NCBI RefSeq assembly: GCF_027744825.2
Contig: NC_071334.1
Coordinates: 62,284,937 to 62,348,936, forward strand
Source: Synchiropus splendidus
Lineage: Eukaryota; Chordata; Actinopteri; Syngnathiformes; Callionymidae
Direction: 5' to 3'
Length of the DNA stretch: 64,000 nucleotides
Position numbers and translations under genes: made by a program. Position 1 is the first letter of the stretch. Each line of letters begins with the position of its first letter. The notes beneath the pieces were generated by a model that ran no database searches, was not told the DNA's origin, and was given only the letters and a program-made list of their open reading frames with translations. Shown in pieces: positions 24,099 to 36,171 of this stretch.

Positions 24099-24452
24099 CC
24101 CTTAGAGATAGGGTGAGAAGTTCTGTCACTCGGGGGAGGCTTGGAGTAGAGCCGCTGCTTCTCCACATTGAGAGGAGTCAGTTGAGGTGGTTCGGGTATC
24201 TCATGAGGATGCCCTCTGGACGCCTCCCTTTGGAGGTGTTCCAGACACGTCCAGCTGGGAGGAGACCGAAAGGTCGACCCAGGTCCAGGTGGAGAGATTA
24301 TATCTCTACGCTGGCCTGGGAGCGTCTCGGGATCCCCCAGTCAGAGCTGGTGGAGGTCGCTCGGGAGAAGGCCGTTTGGCGTGACCTCCTGAAGCTGCTG
24401 CCCCCGCGACCCGGTAACGGATAAGCGGATAAGACGATGGATGGATGGATGG
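24099..24452 (+). mobile_element. 5'-truncated LINE with perfect 15-bp target duplication
   Basis: The direct repeat AAAAAGCAAAAATCT at 24084-24098 and 24453-24467 flanks exactly this segment. The insert encodes the C-terminal end of a non-LTR retrotransposon ORF2. The frame 24,113-24,424 gives SQLRWFGYLMRMPSGRLPLE, then GRPRSRWRDYI, AWERLGIPQSEL and LLPPRPGNG, and ends at a stop just before the 3' tail. The 3' tail is (GGAT)n. Only about 350 bp inserted, the usual outcome of incomplete reverse transcription. The frame is uninterrupted, which suggests a young copy. The clade cannot be fixed from this fragment. Confidence 0.88.
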
Positions 24453-25789
24453 AAAAAGCAAAAATCTGTTTCTTGTGAGGTACACATTTGAAATATAATT
24501 TAAATAGTGGATTTAATTTTGCTGGATGGAATATCAGATTAAAGATATTTTGCGGAATGGATGGAATGACAATGTGATATATACATGATTCAACATAGTG
24601 AAGATAGTGAATAGTGAAGGTTTTTGTGAGTGAAAAATGTCAAAAAAAATTCAATGCCAAATTTTTAGTGACAGTGTAATACAGTACATACCTCACTACT
24701 GCCAAAAGGGCATCTTTAGCAAGTACTTATACTCATTACATCAGAGTTAAATAAATCAACATTTGGTGGATATGTAACAAAACATGCATAAAGTTAGCAT
24801 GTCTGTTGGCCATGTGCGTTAGGACCGAATGGCCTTATTCCGGTTGGTCCAGTGGAGAGTGAAAGAACAAACAGAGATCAGCCTTCTATCTAAGGTAGGA
24901 ACATCTTGTGATGCTTCAGTTGACACCTGAGAAGAAGAAGAAGCCACCTGTAATGGCTTCATGTTTGCATAGATGTGATTCAGCTCTTAAAACTGTCTGG
25001 CTGTAGAAGACTGAGGAGGCGTTTTGAGCAGGGAGGTGTGTGGGAGATGCTGGGTAGCTAAACAGCCCGGAGAGTTTTGCCTCTTCACCGGGCACCATAT
25101 GTCAGGATGGCCTTGTCCCGATGATTAGTACCAGAGGCCACGGCGCCGCTGGATCTGGAGCGATGGAGGGAAGGAAGGGAACGCTGAGAGAATTGTGAGA
25201 ACAACCATGAGAAGAAAGGAGAAGTGACTGAACGAACCAAACAATATTTAGCCAATTAAGCATTGCAGAGGAATCCATGTGCACAATGAGCCAGTCAAGA
25301 GTGAACGCAGAGATGTTTAATTACAGCCCGGAGAGATGCCAGCCGCCATCCGAGTGGAAACAGACCCACGGAAGGAGAGAGCGGGCACTGAAAGTGAAGG
25401 AGAAAAAGATCTTCTTAGAGAATCCATTCTATCGTCTGGTGCTCACTTGGGTTGGTTTGGCGAATGAAGGCAGTCACGTGTTTACTGCAGGAGGCTTCAG
25501 CTGGACAGTATATGGAGGACAGAAATCTGTTCTTGCTGGGGTCAGGGTGACGTTCCCGGACGAGTCCATGGCCCTTCAAGTCCGTGGATGAGGTTGTTCA
25601 AATGGGGTCCGACGAGAGAGAGAGATGTGGCGTTTCAGCGGAGGCGAGATGCAGAGCAACTTTTCTTCCACACTCGCTGGCACACATGTTTCGCCCGGGG
25701 TGATGGCGAGCAGGAAGTACTTCTAAAAACAGGGCAGTCCTGAAAACAGCACCCCCCTCCCCGCCCCCCTCCCACAATGTCTTTGGCTG

Positions 25790-25915
25790 GGTCATTGCAT
25801 AATTTAGTAATCAAGCACATTAAGGTACGCAGAGATGAACTTTCAGCTCGTGAGCATTTATGTCAAGTTCATCAGCTTTTGAAGGAACTCGGCATCCGAG
25901 CCGCCGCCACCGCCG
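25790..25915. promoter_or_regulatory. candidate conserved non-coding element
   Basis: Non-repetitive sequence with homeodomain/POU-like words (TTGCATAATTTAGTAATC, CACATTAAGG) and an AGCATTTATGTCA segment, with no open frame. It looks like a developmental enhancer, but conservation cannot be seen from one genome. Confidence 0.25.
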
Positions 25916-26334
25916 TCACATGGTAACAAACCTCACACTGTCTTCCATTTTCATCTGCAGCAGTGAGAATTAGCTGGGGCCCCAACACACACACACACAC
26001 ACACACAGGAAACAGGCACCATTTGGTGTTTATGTAAATGTGCAAAAAACAAAATGGCTGACTGCCAAATCCTGTCAGTAAACAAAGCGTGTTTGAGTGC
26101 CAGGCTCAGCGCTGTTAAGGTGGACCGCTCGGGATGAAGCCGAGCCGCTGGCGGCGCTCGGAACCTGAGACACCTTAAAGTCGGGCGGCGGTCCATGTGA
26201 AACAACCATTAACTTGTGATGGGATGCAGGAGTGGAGGGCTGCATCTCCAAAATAGCAACATTGTTTCTGGACCTTTCGGTTTTGGGGGAGGAAGGGTTG
26301 TCATGGCAGCCCAAATATGACCTACATCGGCTTG

Positions 26335-26440
26335 TTGGTCCTGTGGATCCAATTAATCACAGCATTGCTAGATTCCAGATAACCTGTGGTAATTAATAGG
26401 CACCAGCAGCGGTCACTTTACAGGTAGTGGACAGATGTTT
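26335..26440. promoter_or_regulatory. candidate conserved non-coding element
   Basis: It contains CCAATTAATCACAGC, AGATAACCTGTGG and GGTAATTAATAGGC: two TAAT homeodomain cores, a GATA-like word and an E-box-like CACCTG complement. The sequence is unique within the window and non-coding. Confidence 0.25.
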
Positions 26441-26901
26441 CAGCCATAATCCACCGCGAGAGCGTCACATGGAGCCCAGACTGACTTTCTAGCTCTTACC
26501 GTGAAGCGAAATGAGTTTTCCCCCACTGCTTTTTAGAGCAGGACATCTGTGGTTATGACCATTGCACCGACATAAAATACAATAAAGATATAGTTGCATT
26601 GTGTTTGGTCACCCATTTTGTAGGTCTGGGTCGACCAGTGGGACAATGTGGCCCAGGTGATCGACTTTCCAAGGTCTTCTAAGACTGACAACATAGTATT
26701 CCACACATCTGGATTCTGACAAACTGGATTCTCATGAGTGGACAAACTGTTCATTGCTCTGAATGAAACCCTCTTTATTCCTTCCTCATGAACACCAACA
26801 CAACCGCCCAATTTATTTTTGATAATTACTACATCTTATTGCACATTTAATATAACATTTAATCTTGTAGTCATCGCCATATTATACAGAATGAGAAAAG
26901 C

Positions 26902-26932
<31 letters not shown>

Positions 26933-26958
26933 GTAGTAGTAGTAGTAGTAGTAGTAGT
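26902..26958. repeat. compound (TTA)n(TAG)n microsatellite
   Basis: About ten TTA units pass directly into about nine TAG units, a pattern of point-mutation seeding followed by slippage. Confidence 0.9.
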
Positions 26959-27774
26959 TAATTATTGCTTAAATGCACTTTTTTTTTTAACATTGTTGCA
27001 GTTATTTTGGATACTTTATGCATTTTTATTGTCCATTTATTTTGACTGCAGAAGAGCAGAGGCAGACGTCTGTACATTGATTAAAACAACAACAGTAAAC
27101 ACAAGACATAAAACAAACATAGATTAAACGAACATGTTTTGCAGATTAAAAATTTTAATGAAAAAAAAAAACAAAAATCCCAATATGCCAAAAAACCATT
27201 TTCATCTGCTAATGTTAAGAGTTGGCAAATCACAAGACAGAAACCCAATGACAAAAAGGATGTAATAAATTTGATTCCTTATCATTTTTCATCCTGGTTA
27301 ATTTGATTTAATATTTCAAAGCAGAGTGATCTGTGTTATTTGGATCAATTAAAGATTTTGGTCCTTAATTATTTCATCTAAATAAGCAAGTAAGTCTGTA
27401 CCCTGAATATTACATCACTGCCTCTGTAGTGAGCAACCAAGCACTGAAACAGACGGTGGCGATCGGGTTTTGCTGAGTGTTTTCACTGCAGGAGTGCATG
27501 ATTTTTTTATGTTGAGAATTTGACCACGTATGTCTGGAAACTCCTGAAGCACTAATAGTGGAAAATTCTTTTAATTGTATTTTTCTTAAATAGATATTTG
27601 TGGAAAAAGAGATGAGAGAACCTTTTCTAATACTGTGGTTCTGGGTATGTCGAAGAAAAAAGGGGCATATCACCAGGAGATCGCTAAAAGCCAACTCCCC
27701 AAGTTGGTGCACCTCCATCATGGGGTCCAACACTATGTGTTGTTCTGCTGCAGCGTTCACAGACCATCAGAGAT

Positions 27775-27870
27775 GGTGGTGACCGTTTGAGTTCCTGCCC
27801 TCCGGAGAGAGGCTCAGCACTTTCTAAAACAGCAGTTCGAGGTCCACATCTTTAGTATCATTGCTACCCA
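27775..27870. mobile_element. possible LINE scrap
   Basis: GAGTTCCTGCCCTCCGGAGA reads FEFLPSGERLS, resembling the LPSGRRYR word found near the end of many fish LINE ORF2 proteins. Stops follow. It is too short for more. Confidence 0.25.
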
Positions 27871-28254
27871 CAGTTACCTATCATTCCAAACCTCTTCATG
27901 CTGCAGACCTGCCTTTTTCATTGCCTTTTAGAACCACAGAGGAAATGCTGTTGTCAACATGACACTCAATGACTTAAGAAATATCACTTTCCTGTATGTT
28001 TCCCCCCCATCTCTTCTCTCATATTTATCATAACATGTTGGATAAAAAGGGGGGAGGAGGAAGGGGGATCGTTCCCTCAGACCTGCCTCTGGCTCACAGC
28101 TTGTGTAACTAAGTAGCAAAACTGATAAAAAAAAAAAAAATGAGCAAACAGGGGAGTGGATTAATTTTGTGGAAGTGGCGGAGGGAGGGGCTCCGCTGCC
28201 CCCTGCAGCGAGTCACTGTTTGTTCAGCTTCTGGCTGGACGAGTGGGAAAGAAA

Positions 28255-28350
28255 AACACACCAGCTAATTATTTAGGATAAAGCAATTAAGATATGCATA
28301 TTTAGCATAAATTCCACGATGGAAATGTAGACGTCAGCAGGTAGTGCGTG
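28255..28350. promoter_or_regulatory. candidate conserved non-coding element
   Basis: A stretch dense in homeodomain/POU words: AGCTAATTATTTAGG, GCAATTAAG, ATATGCATATTTAGC (octamer-like), then AGACGTCAGCAGG. It is not repetitive and not coding. Confidence 0.3.
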
Positions 28351-30984
28351 CCTGTGTGTGTTGTTTAGTTGAACACTGCAGAAGCTGCATTAATCCCATC
28401 TGTGTTGTGGTCTTCAAACTTCCGTGTGATTCCTGAGTCTGTTTGAAAACAGCTACAATTGAGCCAGATTCTTATATTATCAAATATTATCAGGACACTA
28501 TGTTCCACATTTTCATGACAGCCACATGTTCTGTGATCTCTTCTGATCTGTTGCTCACTTGGAACGCTCGGATGTCCACATTATCTCGACTAGATCGTAA
28601 CATGGGGTCCTGCAGATGCTCAGATTGGGTTTCACTTCATCCACCTGTTCTACCTTCATAGTCTACCGATCGATCACGCTGTAGATCAACTGTCTTTCAA
28701 ACACTCTGGCATCAACCACACTTTCAGCGACACTTACTACATCACTTTCTTCACTACTCAAATAGTTTTTGGGGCTAGACCAGGGACAGCTTACATTGGC
28801 TTACATAAAAAAAAAAATATTGGCAGAAAAAAAGAATATAAACTGAAAAAACAAGAAATAGAAATATATTCTTATTTTTATTATTTATAAAAATATTATT
28901 CTTATTTTAATACCACTCTAGTTTTCTACCTCAATACAAAAATGTTTCAGCCCATATTCCGTTTTTCAATTCCTATATTCTTTTTTTCAGCCAATATTTT
29001 GTTTTTTCAGTACCAATGGAAGCGGTCACTGTTCCAGCCCCATATATATGACATGGTGCCTATTTTTAAAGCAATGGAGCTCTGAATGTGATTATTGAGG
29101 ATGAAACATTCCCACCAACACAATAAACTTCCCAGACGTTTTATATAAACAATGAATGTGTTGCAATGTGTTCATTTCTCTGAATGCATAAAAAAAAGAC
29201 TTATGTGGCTGAAGCTCATGTTATTTCCATTCCATTGTCTCTCTCATCTGATGTCCACAGTCACATCTGATGGCTTTATAATTCACTGACCTGAGGTCCA
29301 TGATTCTATTGTCCACTAGGAGCGTCAGAGAGCCACACTGGCTCAAACAAGCACCGTCGTTCACAAACAAGAAGATGTTGCCAGCTTGGAGTAAATGAGA
29401 AAAAGACTAAATTGAGCCAACAGAGAAGCTAAAGGTGAGTAAGGAAAGACATGGCAGATAAAGGCAAAAGCACAAAGGAGGAAAGGAGAGAGGGAAGGGA
29501 GGAGTTGCTGGCAAGCATCCAAACAGTCTCTTCCTCTGCTCCAGTCGGGTTTGAATACTGTCATTAGAGCTGCCAATCACCAGCTGCCGCTCCTCAGCAG
29601 CGAGCGCACGCCTCACGTTCTAAATGGCTTTCACCTGCAGCAGTCGTCTAGAAGATATTTCTCTTTCTAATGGCCACAAAGCACTTTGGGACGTGTTACA
29701 TTTGCATGGATGCAACTGCTCCGAGTGTGTGTCCAACACAAGTGTTCGGGCTCCCCTCCTTCATCCAGTCTGCCGGACCCAATGCTCCTGTCTGGCTCTC
29801 CTTTATCTGTTATGTATGTTCTGATCTGATCACTCGTCTGGAGTTTGGTTCACTAAAGGCTCATCTATCCTCCCTTTATGTACCTGCCTTTTTAAACAAT
29901 GTTGAGCACATGCGGTCTTCATGTTGGCATTGCTGTTCACCCATATATCCTCCGGGGGGAGCAGCCCAGAGTTGAAGGTTCATGACAACAACAGGTTCCT
30001 AAACCAACAAGGCAACTGTGGAGGAAGCACTGTCACTGCTCGATGTGGTCTGGAAATCCCAGTGCTGGAAGCAGACGTTCACTGTGACTTTTTGTTGTGC
30101 GCCCAAGTCTTTCTCCCAGAATGATGTCGTCCCAGTGCCTGATATGCTGCATAAACCTTGTTCAGCAAAAGAGTAGAAAAGGGCAGAAGTGCTCACTTCC
30201 ACTCCTTTTAAATCTATGTGTAATATATGGAAGGAGAAATGTTTCCCATACACTCCGTACTATATCGGAAGCCATGCATTGAGCAGGTCAAATGTATTGG
30301 AGGAGCTTGAAATGATTATTGATTCAGTAATGCTGGATTAAGAAAAGATACAATTTACAGATTAACATGTTAAATAATAATATTATTAATAATAATAATA
30401 AAACAAATTCACAAACTTATGCCGATATAACCGTGTGTGCATGTACTTACCAGTAAACACTACTTGGTAGAACTTGGTAAAGTTCCAGCAAAGGAATGTA
30501 CCTCTTTCTCAAAAGAGGTAAACGGAAGCAGTGTTACAGGAGGCGGTGGTCGGTGAGGCCGGAGAATTTCCACCATTGTTATGTCTTCTTCATGGCTCAT
30601 TACAACTACGTATCAGGTAGTACTTCAATTACACAGTTGAGCAGCACAATGATGACAGGAGAAGATGTGTGCGAGTCAGAGCCTCTCTCGGGAGATCTCC
30701 AGGCAGGAAAATGTACGAAGAATGTCTGGTGTCACGGCAACCGGTAAATATTTGGGACAAAGTCAGACTTTTCAAGTGACGGCAGCTATCCAACCACTTT
30801 TTGTTCCAGGTCCAAACCCGACCTGAGGCTGTCTGTCCTTGTTCCTGCCTGGCTTCTCGGACATCAAAACTGTGCTGTTAAATCTGGCGGCCTCTCACTG
30901 CATCTCTTCGAAGACCAGAAAAAAAAACGAGTTCGGGGTACATTTGTGTGCATGTGTGTGTGTCCTTCAATAGCTTATGCTTAT

Positions 30985-31205
30985 GGGGACCAATTCTTGG
31001 AAACCTCATTAAGGGGACCTTTGACCTTTTGCCAGTCCCCACAAGTTTAAGCCTCAATTTGAGGATTAGAACTTCAAAGCAAGATCATTATAATTTGATT
31101 TAAGTTTAGGTCCCGCTAAAGGTTAGCCATGCGTTTTGGATGGTCAGGTTCAGGGTGAGAGGCTGGGGAAAGGGTTATGGCAGTTAGTGGCCCCCGCAAA
31201 ACATA
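30985..31205 (-). repeat. dispersed repeat family R1, copy C
   Basis: It carries ATGGGGACCAATTC, CAGTCCCCACAAG, TTAAGCCTCAATTTGAGGA, CCATGCGTTTTGGATGGTC and GGGAAAGGGTTATGGCAG. It is followed directly by a (GT)n run, the usual neighbour of this family in teleosts. Confidence 0.75.
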
Positions 31206-31216
31206 AAACATAACTT

Positions 31217-31247
31217 GTGCGTGCGTGTGTGTGTGTGTGTGTGTGTG
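31217..31247. repeat. (GT)n microsatellite
   Basis: A GT run adjoining R1 copy C. Confidence 0.9.
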
Positions 31248-31589
31248 AGCAGCCTTAAACCTTTAATAAGGTCAATCTGTAATCTGTCACTCCGCAAATG
31301 GAGAGGTCAAAGGTCAGCTCTCTCCCAGATCCAGCCTGTAGATCCACTTTCACTAATTTACACTAATGAAATTAAATGGTGAGACTTAACAGGAATTAAA
31401 GTATGAGCATGGGAATAATCTGGAATCATTGGTGGAGGAATTAAAGGATTGACTTGTTATTTGTTGATTATGTGCTGTCAGCAGGGGTCAAGGGGAATAT
31501 TTGGGAGGCACGGGATGGAAAAGCAGATCAAGAGTTGGCATGAATTCATTCATGATGACTTTGTCGAAAGCCTTGAATAATGTGGAGAT

Positions 31590-32158
31590 ACGTGCAATAA
31601 AAAGCACATTTGGCAACTATGCTGGAGAAGAAGTGGACACACAAACGCTTCTCATTCTCATATATTTTGGTCCTGTATTAAAATACAAATATTCTGGGAC
31701 AGTGTTATGAATATTCTAGAGGAGATATTTGAATGTGAGATTCTTAAGGACAGACAGATATGTTTGCTGGGACTCTACTGTGCAACAAAGTGATCAATAT
31801 TTATTTAAAATCTTGCTACTAAAAAAGCTATTGCAAGGAACTGGTTGAAGGCTGATGTATGAAGCTGGACTGACATTATTGAAGAAATACAGCAGATGGA
31901 GCATTTGACTTCTCTGTTGAGACTGAAAACTGGGATGTGCACAAAAGAACATTTTCCAGCAAAGAAATCCTACCTTATCGCAATTATACGTTTATCCCCA
32001 TTATTTTTATGCATATGTATTTGATTTTAATTTTATTTTATTGTTATCTATGTATATTCCTACACAATTTCTAAACCATTGTATGTATCATTTTCAAAAT
32101 TTCATTCCTGTACCATGTAAAATTTGATAAATAAACAGTAAAAAAAAAAAAAAAAAAG
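31590..32158 (+). mobile_element. 5'-truncated L1-like LINE with poly(A) tail
   Basis: One frame reads HSHIFWSCIKIQIFWDSVMN then ILEEIFECEI and CLLGLYCAT, the pattern of the C-terminal end of teleost L1 ORF2 (HIFW-C-...-FW-...-LG). Frameshifted pieces continue with FKIL, KKAIARNWLK-like, IIEEIQQMEHLTS-like segments. The 3' end has AATAAA followed by about 18 A. A similar but imperfect word (AAAAGCACATTTGG at about 31,598 and AAAAGACATTTGG at the A tail) could be a decayed target duplication. Stops and frameshifts mean it is dead. Confidence 0.65.
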
Positions 32159-32316
32159 ACATTTGGAAGTTGCTTTTTTAAATGAGTCCAGGTAATTTAA
32201 TATTCTGTTTATGAAATTAAGATTATACTTGGACTGCTAGTCAACTATAAAAGCTGCAGCTATTTATTTTTATTGAGGCGTGAATGTGTGTACAAGAGAT
32301 TCGATGTCTATATGTG

Positions 32317-32402
32317 ACCCCTGTGATGGACTTGTGAGCAGTCCAGGGTATCCCCCCCCACTGACCCTGAAGAGCTGAGACAAGCCCACTGCACTACCAC
32401 AA
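32317..32402 (+). repeat. teleost interspersed repeat fragment, copy 1
   Basis: ACCCCTGTGATGGACTTGTG then CAGTCCAGGGTATCCCC and GCTGAGACAAGCCCA match the very common fish repeat (CCTGTGATGGACTGGCGACC ... TGTCCAGGGTGT ... GCTGGGATAGGC). A second copy lies at 39,411. Confidence 0.6.
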
Positions 32403-34439
32403 ATGGCATCAACGGAAGGCATTCAACAAAGGTGCTCAAGGCCGCTTTTCAAAAACGGTTGTTCATGACTGGTGGCTTAAGGTTTGAACGTACCATTAAA
32501 ATCAGAAATGAAAATACATGTTCACGGTTGAATGATTTTCAAATTCCATGATTCAAACCAGAATCTGTATAGCTGCAGTGGAGATCTGCTCTTGAGTTGA
32601 CAACCACATTAACGTCTGAGTCCGAGTGCAGTTATTTTCAACTAACCAGTGAAGGCGTTCAACCTTTATTTTCATTTTATCCTCTCCAAAAACCAGAAAA
32701 ATATCTCATCAGGCTGGATTGTGTTGACTCCTACAAAACTTGCCTTGTTAACTGGCCCTCTTCTCGGAGCGTCGTGGTGGCTCCGGGGCCGGCGCCTGCC
32801 AAATGGAATTAAAAAACAATTAATGGTAAATGAAGAGTGGCTGTCTGTGAGTGTGTGTGGGGGGTCTGGACTGAAGCCTAGACCTGAGTATCAACTACAA
32901 CTGTCACCACAATGCCATGACAGCCACTCATGTATGTCATTGCATCCTGTGCATTCAACACACACATCTGCGTCGACGCCTCCTCGGTGTGAGAGCCTTA
33001 TGCATCTGTGGATTCATATGTGTGCATGTGCGTGTGTGAATCGTGAAGAGCACATTTGCAGGTGTGTCCAGATGCAAGTGTGTATGCGCTTGTATTCATG
33101 TGCACAGTTCTGTAGTAGGAGTGTGTTGTGCCGGCAGATTGTGCAGGTGGCAGATGAACGTCTCTACTTCCATATTGACATGTAGTCGTCAGTGTTGTTG
33201 TCGTAACAATGTAATTGAAGCATCACTGTTAATCCCAGTCGATTTTAAGAGCAGGAGCTTGTTCTTCAGGTTTTAAACACGGGTTCCACTCTGGTGAACA
33301 CACCTACAGAAGTGTCTGGAATGTGTTGGTATGAATCATTAAAACCAGAGCAAGCAGTGGCGACCTTTGTGGCCTCTAAATCTCTGAGGTCTGTCATAGG
33401 ACCAGCATCGACTGTGAGGCATTAGACTCAGTGTGATGCTTTATTTCTGTATGGGAGGCAACTCAATTGCACCAATTCATGACGTTCATTCGCTGCATGC
33501 TCTCAGTGTATTAGGAAACATGAGTTTAGTTAGAATGATTCCGGTCATTCCAACTGAAATTCCATTTAGATCAAGATGTGAATGGCGGCTCAGAACACAT
33601 TCACTCTGAATTTGAGGAACCATATTATCACACACCGTGAGACTGTGTTTGAGCTATCACAAAATTCCCTTCTCAATCCTCAACCTCAAATCCTGCCGTG
33701 TTTTAGCTTTTCTAGTCAGTTTTAGTCCACTGTTACTTCCTGTTTCTGTCGCTTTACAGACTCCCACTTGTAGTTTCTTCCTGCTCGACCCCTGGTGTCT
33801 TCCACCCGTGTGTTCAGCAGCTCCACACCGAGCTCTGCTGCTTGTGTGTTTAGCATGTGTGATCGCCTTGTCTATGGCGGCTATGTTCCTTGAGTTCCAG
33901 CATGACCTTCTCAGTGTTTCTGAGTCTCAAACCAAGCCTGCACCTTGGGATGCTTTTGCCCGGTCTTCACTGAACACAACAACTGCTGCGCTGCCTCTCT
34001 CACCTAGTTGTCGTGTCAATGCTGTCCACTTTCAATGTCCATCCAGTTTGGTGGCCTTTTGAAAGTTTTTTCTGATTCTCAGTGCTGTTGCCAGAGCTGA
34101 CCTTGTTTTGGGCAGTTGCTTGGATTCAAGTCTTCTAAAGCTGGTACACTACTGAGTCCTGAAGATAATACACGGCTCCCACTTTACATGACAATCCCGG
34201 ATTAATATTCGATCCACTGAGCCATAGTGACGTTTTTATGTTGAGTTTGGAAAGTAACGCCGCTGATATTTCACTCTCTGGGCCTCATAAGGAGATGAAT
34301 CCTTTTAGGATGCGTATCTCTAAGAAAGAAGTTATTTTTAGTCAAGCTGCGAGGCAGAATGTGTGTTTGTGGCGGGTCACGGAAGCGAGGTTGTTTGGTG
34401 GAAAATAGTTTTGTAATTACATCAGTATAGGGGGAGGTG

Positions 34440-34610
34440 GCGGGGAGGCCTCCTCCTTATCTGCAGCAGTGAGCGGCCGTCGGCGAACGCTTTGAAATAT
34501 GGCTGCTCCTCAGCTCGGCGACGCCAAAATGCTGGTAATAGCGGCTGATAAACAAGGCGAGTGTAATTGCATCTATTTGCATTTTTAAATATGAAAAATA
34601 AATGTGTTTG
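34440..34610. promoter_or_regulatory. candidate conserved non-coding element
   Basis: Non-repetitive, balanced-composition sequence with GCTTTGAAATATGGCTGC (TCF/LEF-like CTTTGAA), GGCTGATAAACAAGGC (forkhead-like TAAACAA) and ATTTGCATTTTTAAATATG (octamer ATTTGCAT). No frame. Confidence 0.3.
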
Positions 34611-35414
34611 CTGCGACTGTGGCTGCTAGGTGTGAACTGCCAAACACACAGGGGACACTTTTTTCTTCTTCCTCTACATTGCCCTCTCTGTTTTCACTCC
34701 AGATTATGCTTTAATAAGAAGATATATTATCTGGATGAACAACCCCCCCGGAGGAGGGGGGGGCAACTGCCCTTTCAGAAAGTTTCAATGACAGAATTGG
34801 TCCTAGTCTTAGTTGAATTATTTTATATGAATGCATTTTTTTCAACAATCATGGTCACAATGTTTTCATGTGAACACACACTAGTAATTCAAATGTCACA
34901 CAGCAATGTGTGTTTCCTTCTTAAATGAATATCAAATGTATTAAAGAAAACATGGTACGATAAATGGACTGAAAGTCACCTAGTCACCAACGGTTAGTGA
35001 ACTTGTTGGCATACGATGTACAGGTACAGACTCGTGTGATTATAGTGTCGAAAATAGTTTTGAGAAAACGGAAAAATATACAGTATGTAAATTGTTGTAA
35101 AGACTAGTTATGTGTTCAGTAACAATCATACTAACAGTACGATTAGAGATCTTAACAGCCGTGCGCACGACTCTCCTGACTAAGCGTTAAAAACACTTGT
35201 TTCGTGTTCAGTGCTGTTCTGAAACCCGATATTTGAATATCTTAAAATGCGGTTTGGAGCTCTGGTCAGAATACACTCATTCAGTTTGTGGAGAAACTGC
35301 CCATGTACACAGCTAGATATAAATAGGGCAGAATGAGCAGCAGAATGAAAATAGCCTGTCGACTGTGTTTAATGAACAAATGCAAATTCTATTTGAATTT
35401 AATTTGAATGAACG

Positions 35415-35870
35415 TTGAGAACACTGTACTGTACGGTGATACTCCCACACCTTCCCTGCAGAGTCGAGGTGGGGGGCGACATGTACCACTGTAACACAAG
35501 GCCACTGCTTCTGCTGCAGAAGACGGCTGTCAGATTAATGCATAAGGCAGATTACAGAGCACTTACCAATGAGCTGTTTGCTCAAGCAAGAGTACTGAAG
35601 TTCCCTCAGACAAACACTGCTGGTCATGTTTAGGACTGATACCGGATCAACTAGTAGTTGAAACTAACTCCTGATGAGGAGGAGCAGAGAAGGAGCGGGA
35701 GCTTCTACCCACCATATGCTAGAACCACGCTGAGACACATGCAAGAGACGGAGGGAAAATGTGGAACTCACTGAGAAAGGAAATGACAAACCTGCACGAC
35801 ACGAAGGTCTCAATTGATCTGACACAGAAACTGCTAGATTACTCTGGAGAGGAAGAGACTGGAGTTTAGC
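35415..35870 (+). mobile_element. L2-like LINE ORF2 remnant
   Basis: The frame from 35,415 reads LRTLYCTVILPHL, RPLLLLQKTAVRLMHKADY and ELFAQARVLKF, the family's C-terminal pattern (LRTLYFSLIYPYL ... LQKKAIRII ... LF....ILK). It stops at 35,631. A shifted frame then gives RTTLRHMQETEGK and WNSLRKEM, like the W-x-L-P region. It is frameshifted, 5'-truncated and dead. Confidence 0.65.
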
Positions 35871-35896
35871 AACACATAAAAGGACTAAAACAGTTT

Positions 35897-36118
35897 GTAT
35901 TGCTGTCCCTGTGGGGACATTTCTCATTGACATGATGCATTCCCCAGTCTCTCACCCGTAACTTAACCCTCCAAAACACACTTAACCAGGACTCTGAACC
36001 AAACTGAAACCCAATTATAATGACCCTGTTATTTTGAAGTCTTCATCCTCAAATTGAGGTTTGGACCTGTGGGGACAAGACATAAGGTCACCACGAGGAT
36101 TGTGTTCTGTCACCAAAT
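35897..36118 (+). repeat. dispersed repeat family R1, copy D
   Basis: CTGTGGGGACATTTCTCATTG, CTTAACCAGGACTCTGAACC, TATAATGACCCTGTTATTTT and CAAATTGAGGTTTGGACC define the plus orientation. It starts just after the L2-like remnant. Confidence 0.8.
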
Positions 36119-36171
36119 CTTCCCCACAAGGCAGTATAAACAAGCCCACACATCACACACACACTTGTATT

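Larger units (their letters stand above)
24468..30984. other. intergenic, no gene recognised
   Basis: It contains an (AC)n run at 25,985-26,007, the compound (TTA)n(TAG)n at 26,902-26,958, a possible LINE scrap near 27,780-27,870 and several low-repeat stretches listed separately as candidate regulatory elements. No frame shows family resemblance. Confidence 0.5.
32159..35400. other. intergenic, no gene recognised
   Basis: Apart from the repeat at 32,317 and the candidate element at 34,440, only short frames without resemblance were seen. The longest, 32,649-33,185 (178 codons), is low-complexity Cys/His-rich reading of GT-rich DNA and is not supported as a gene. Confidence 0.5.

Noticed and set aside
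32649..33185. A 178-codon frame rich in Cys and His
   Set aside because: It lies in TGTG/TGCA-rich DNA that naturally encodes Cys, Val and His; no zinc-finger spacing is present.
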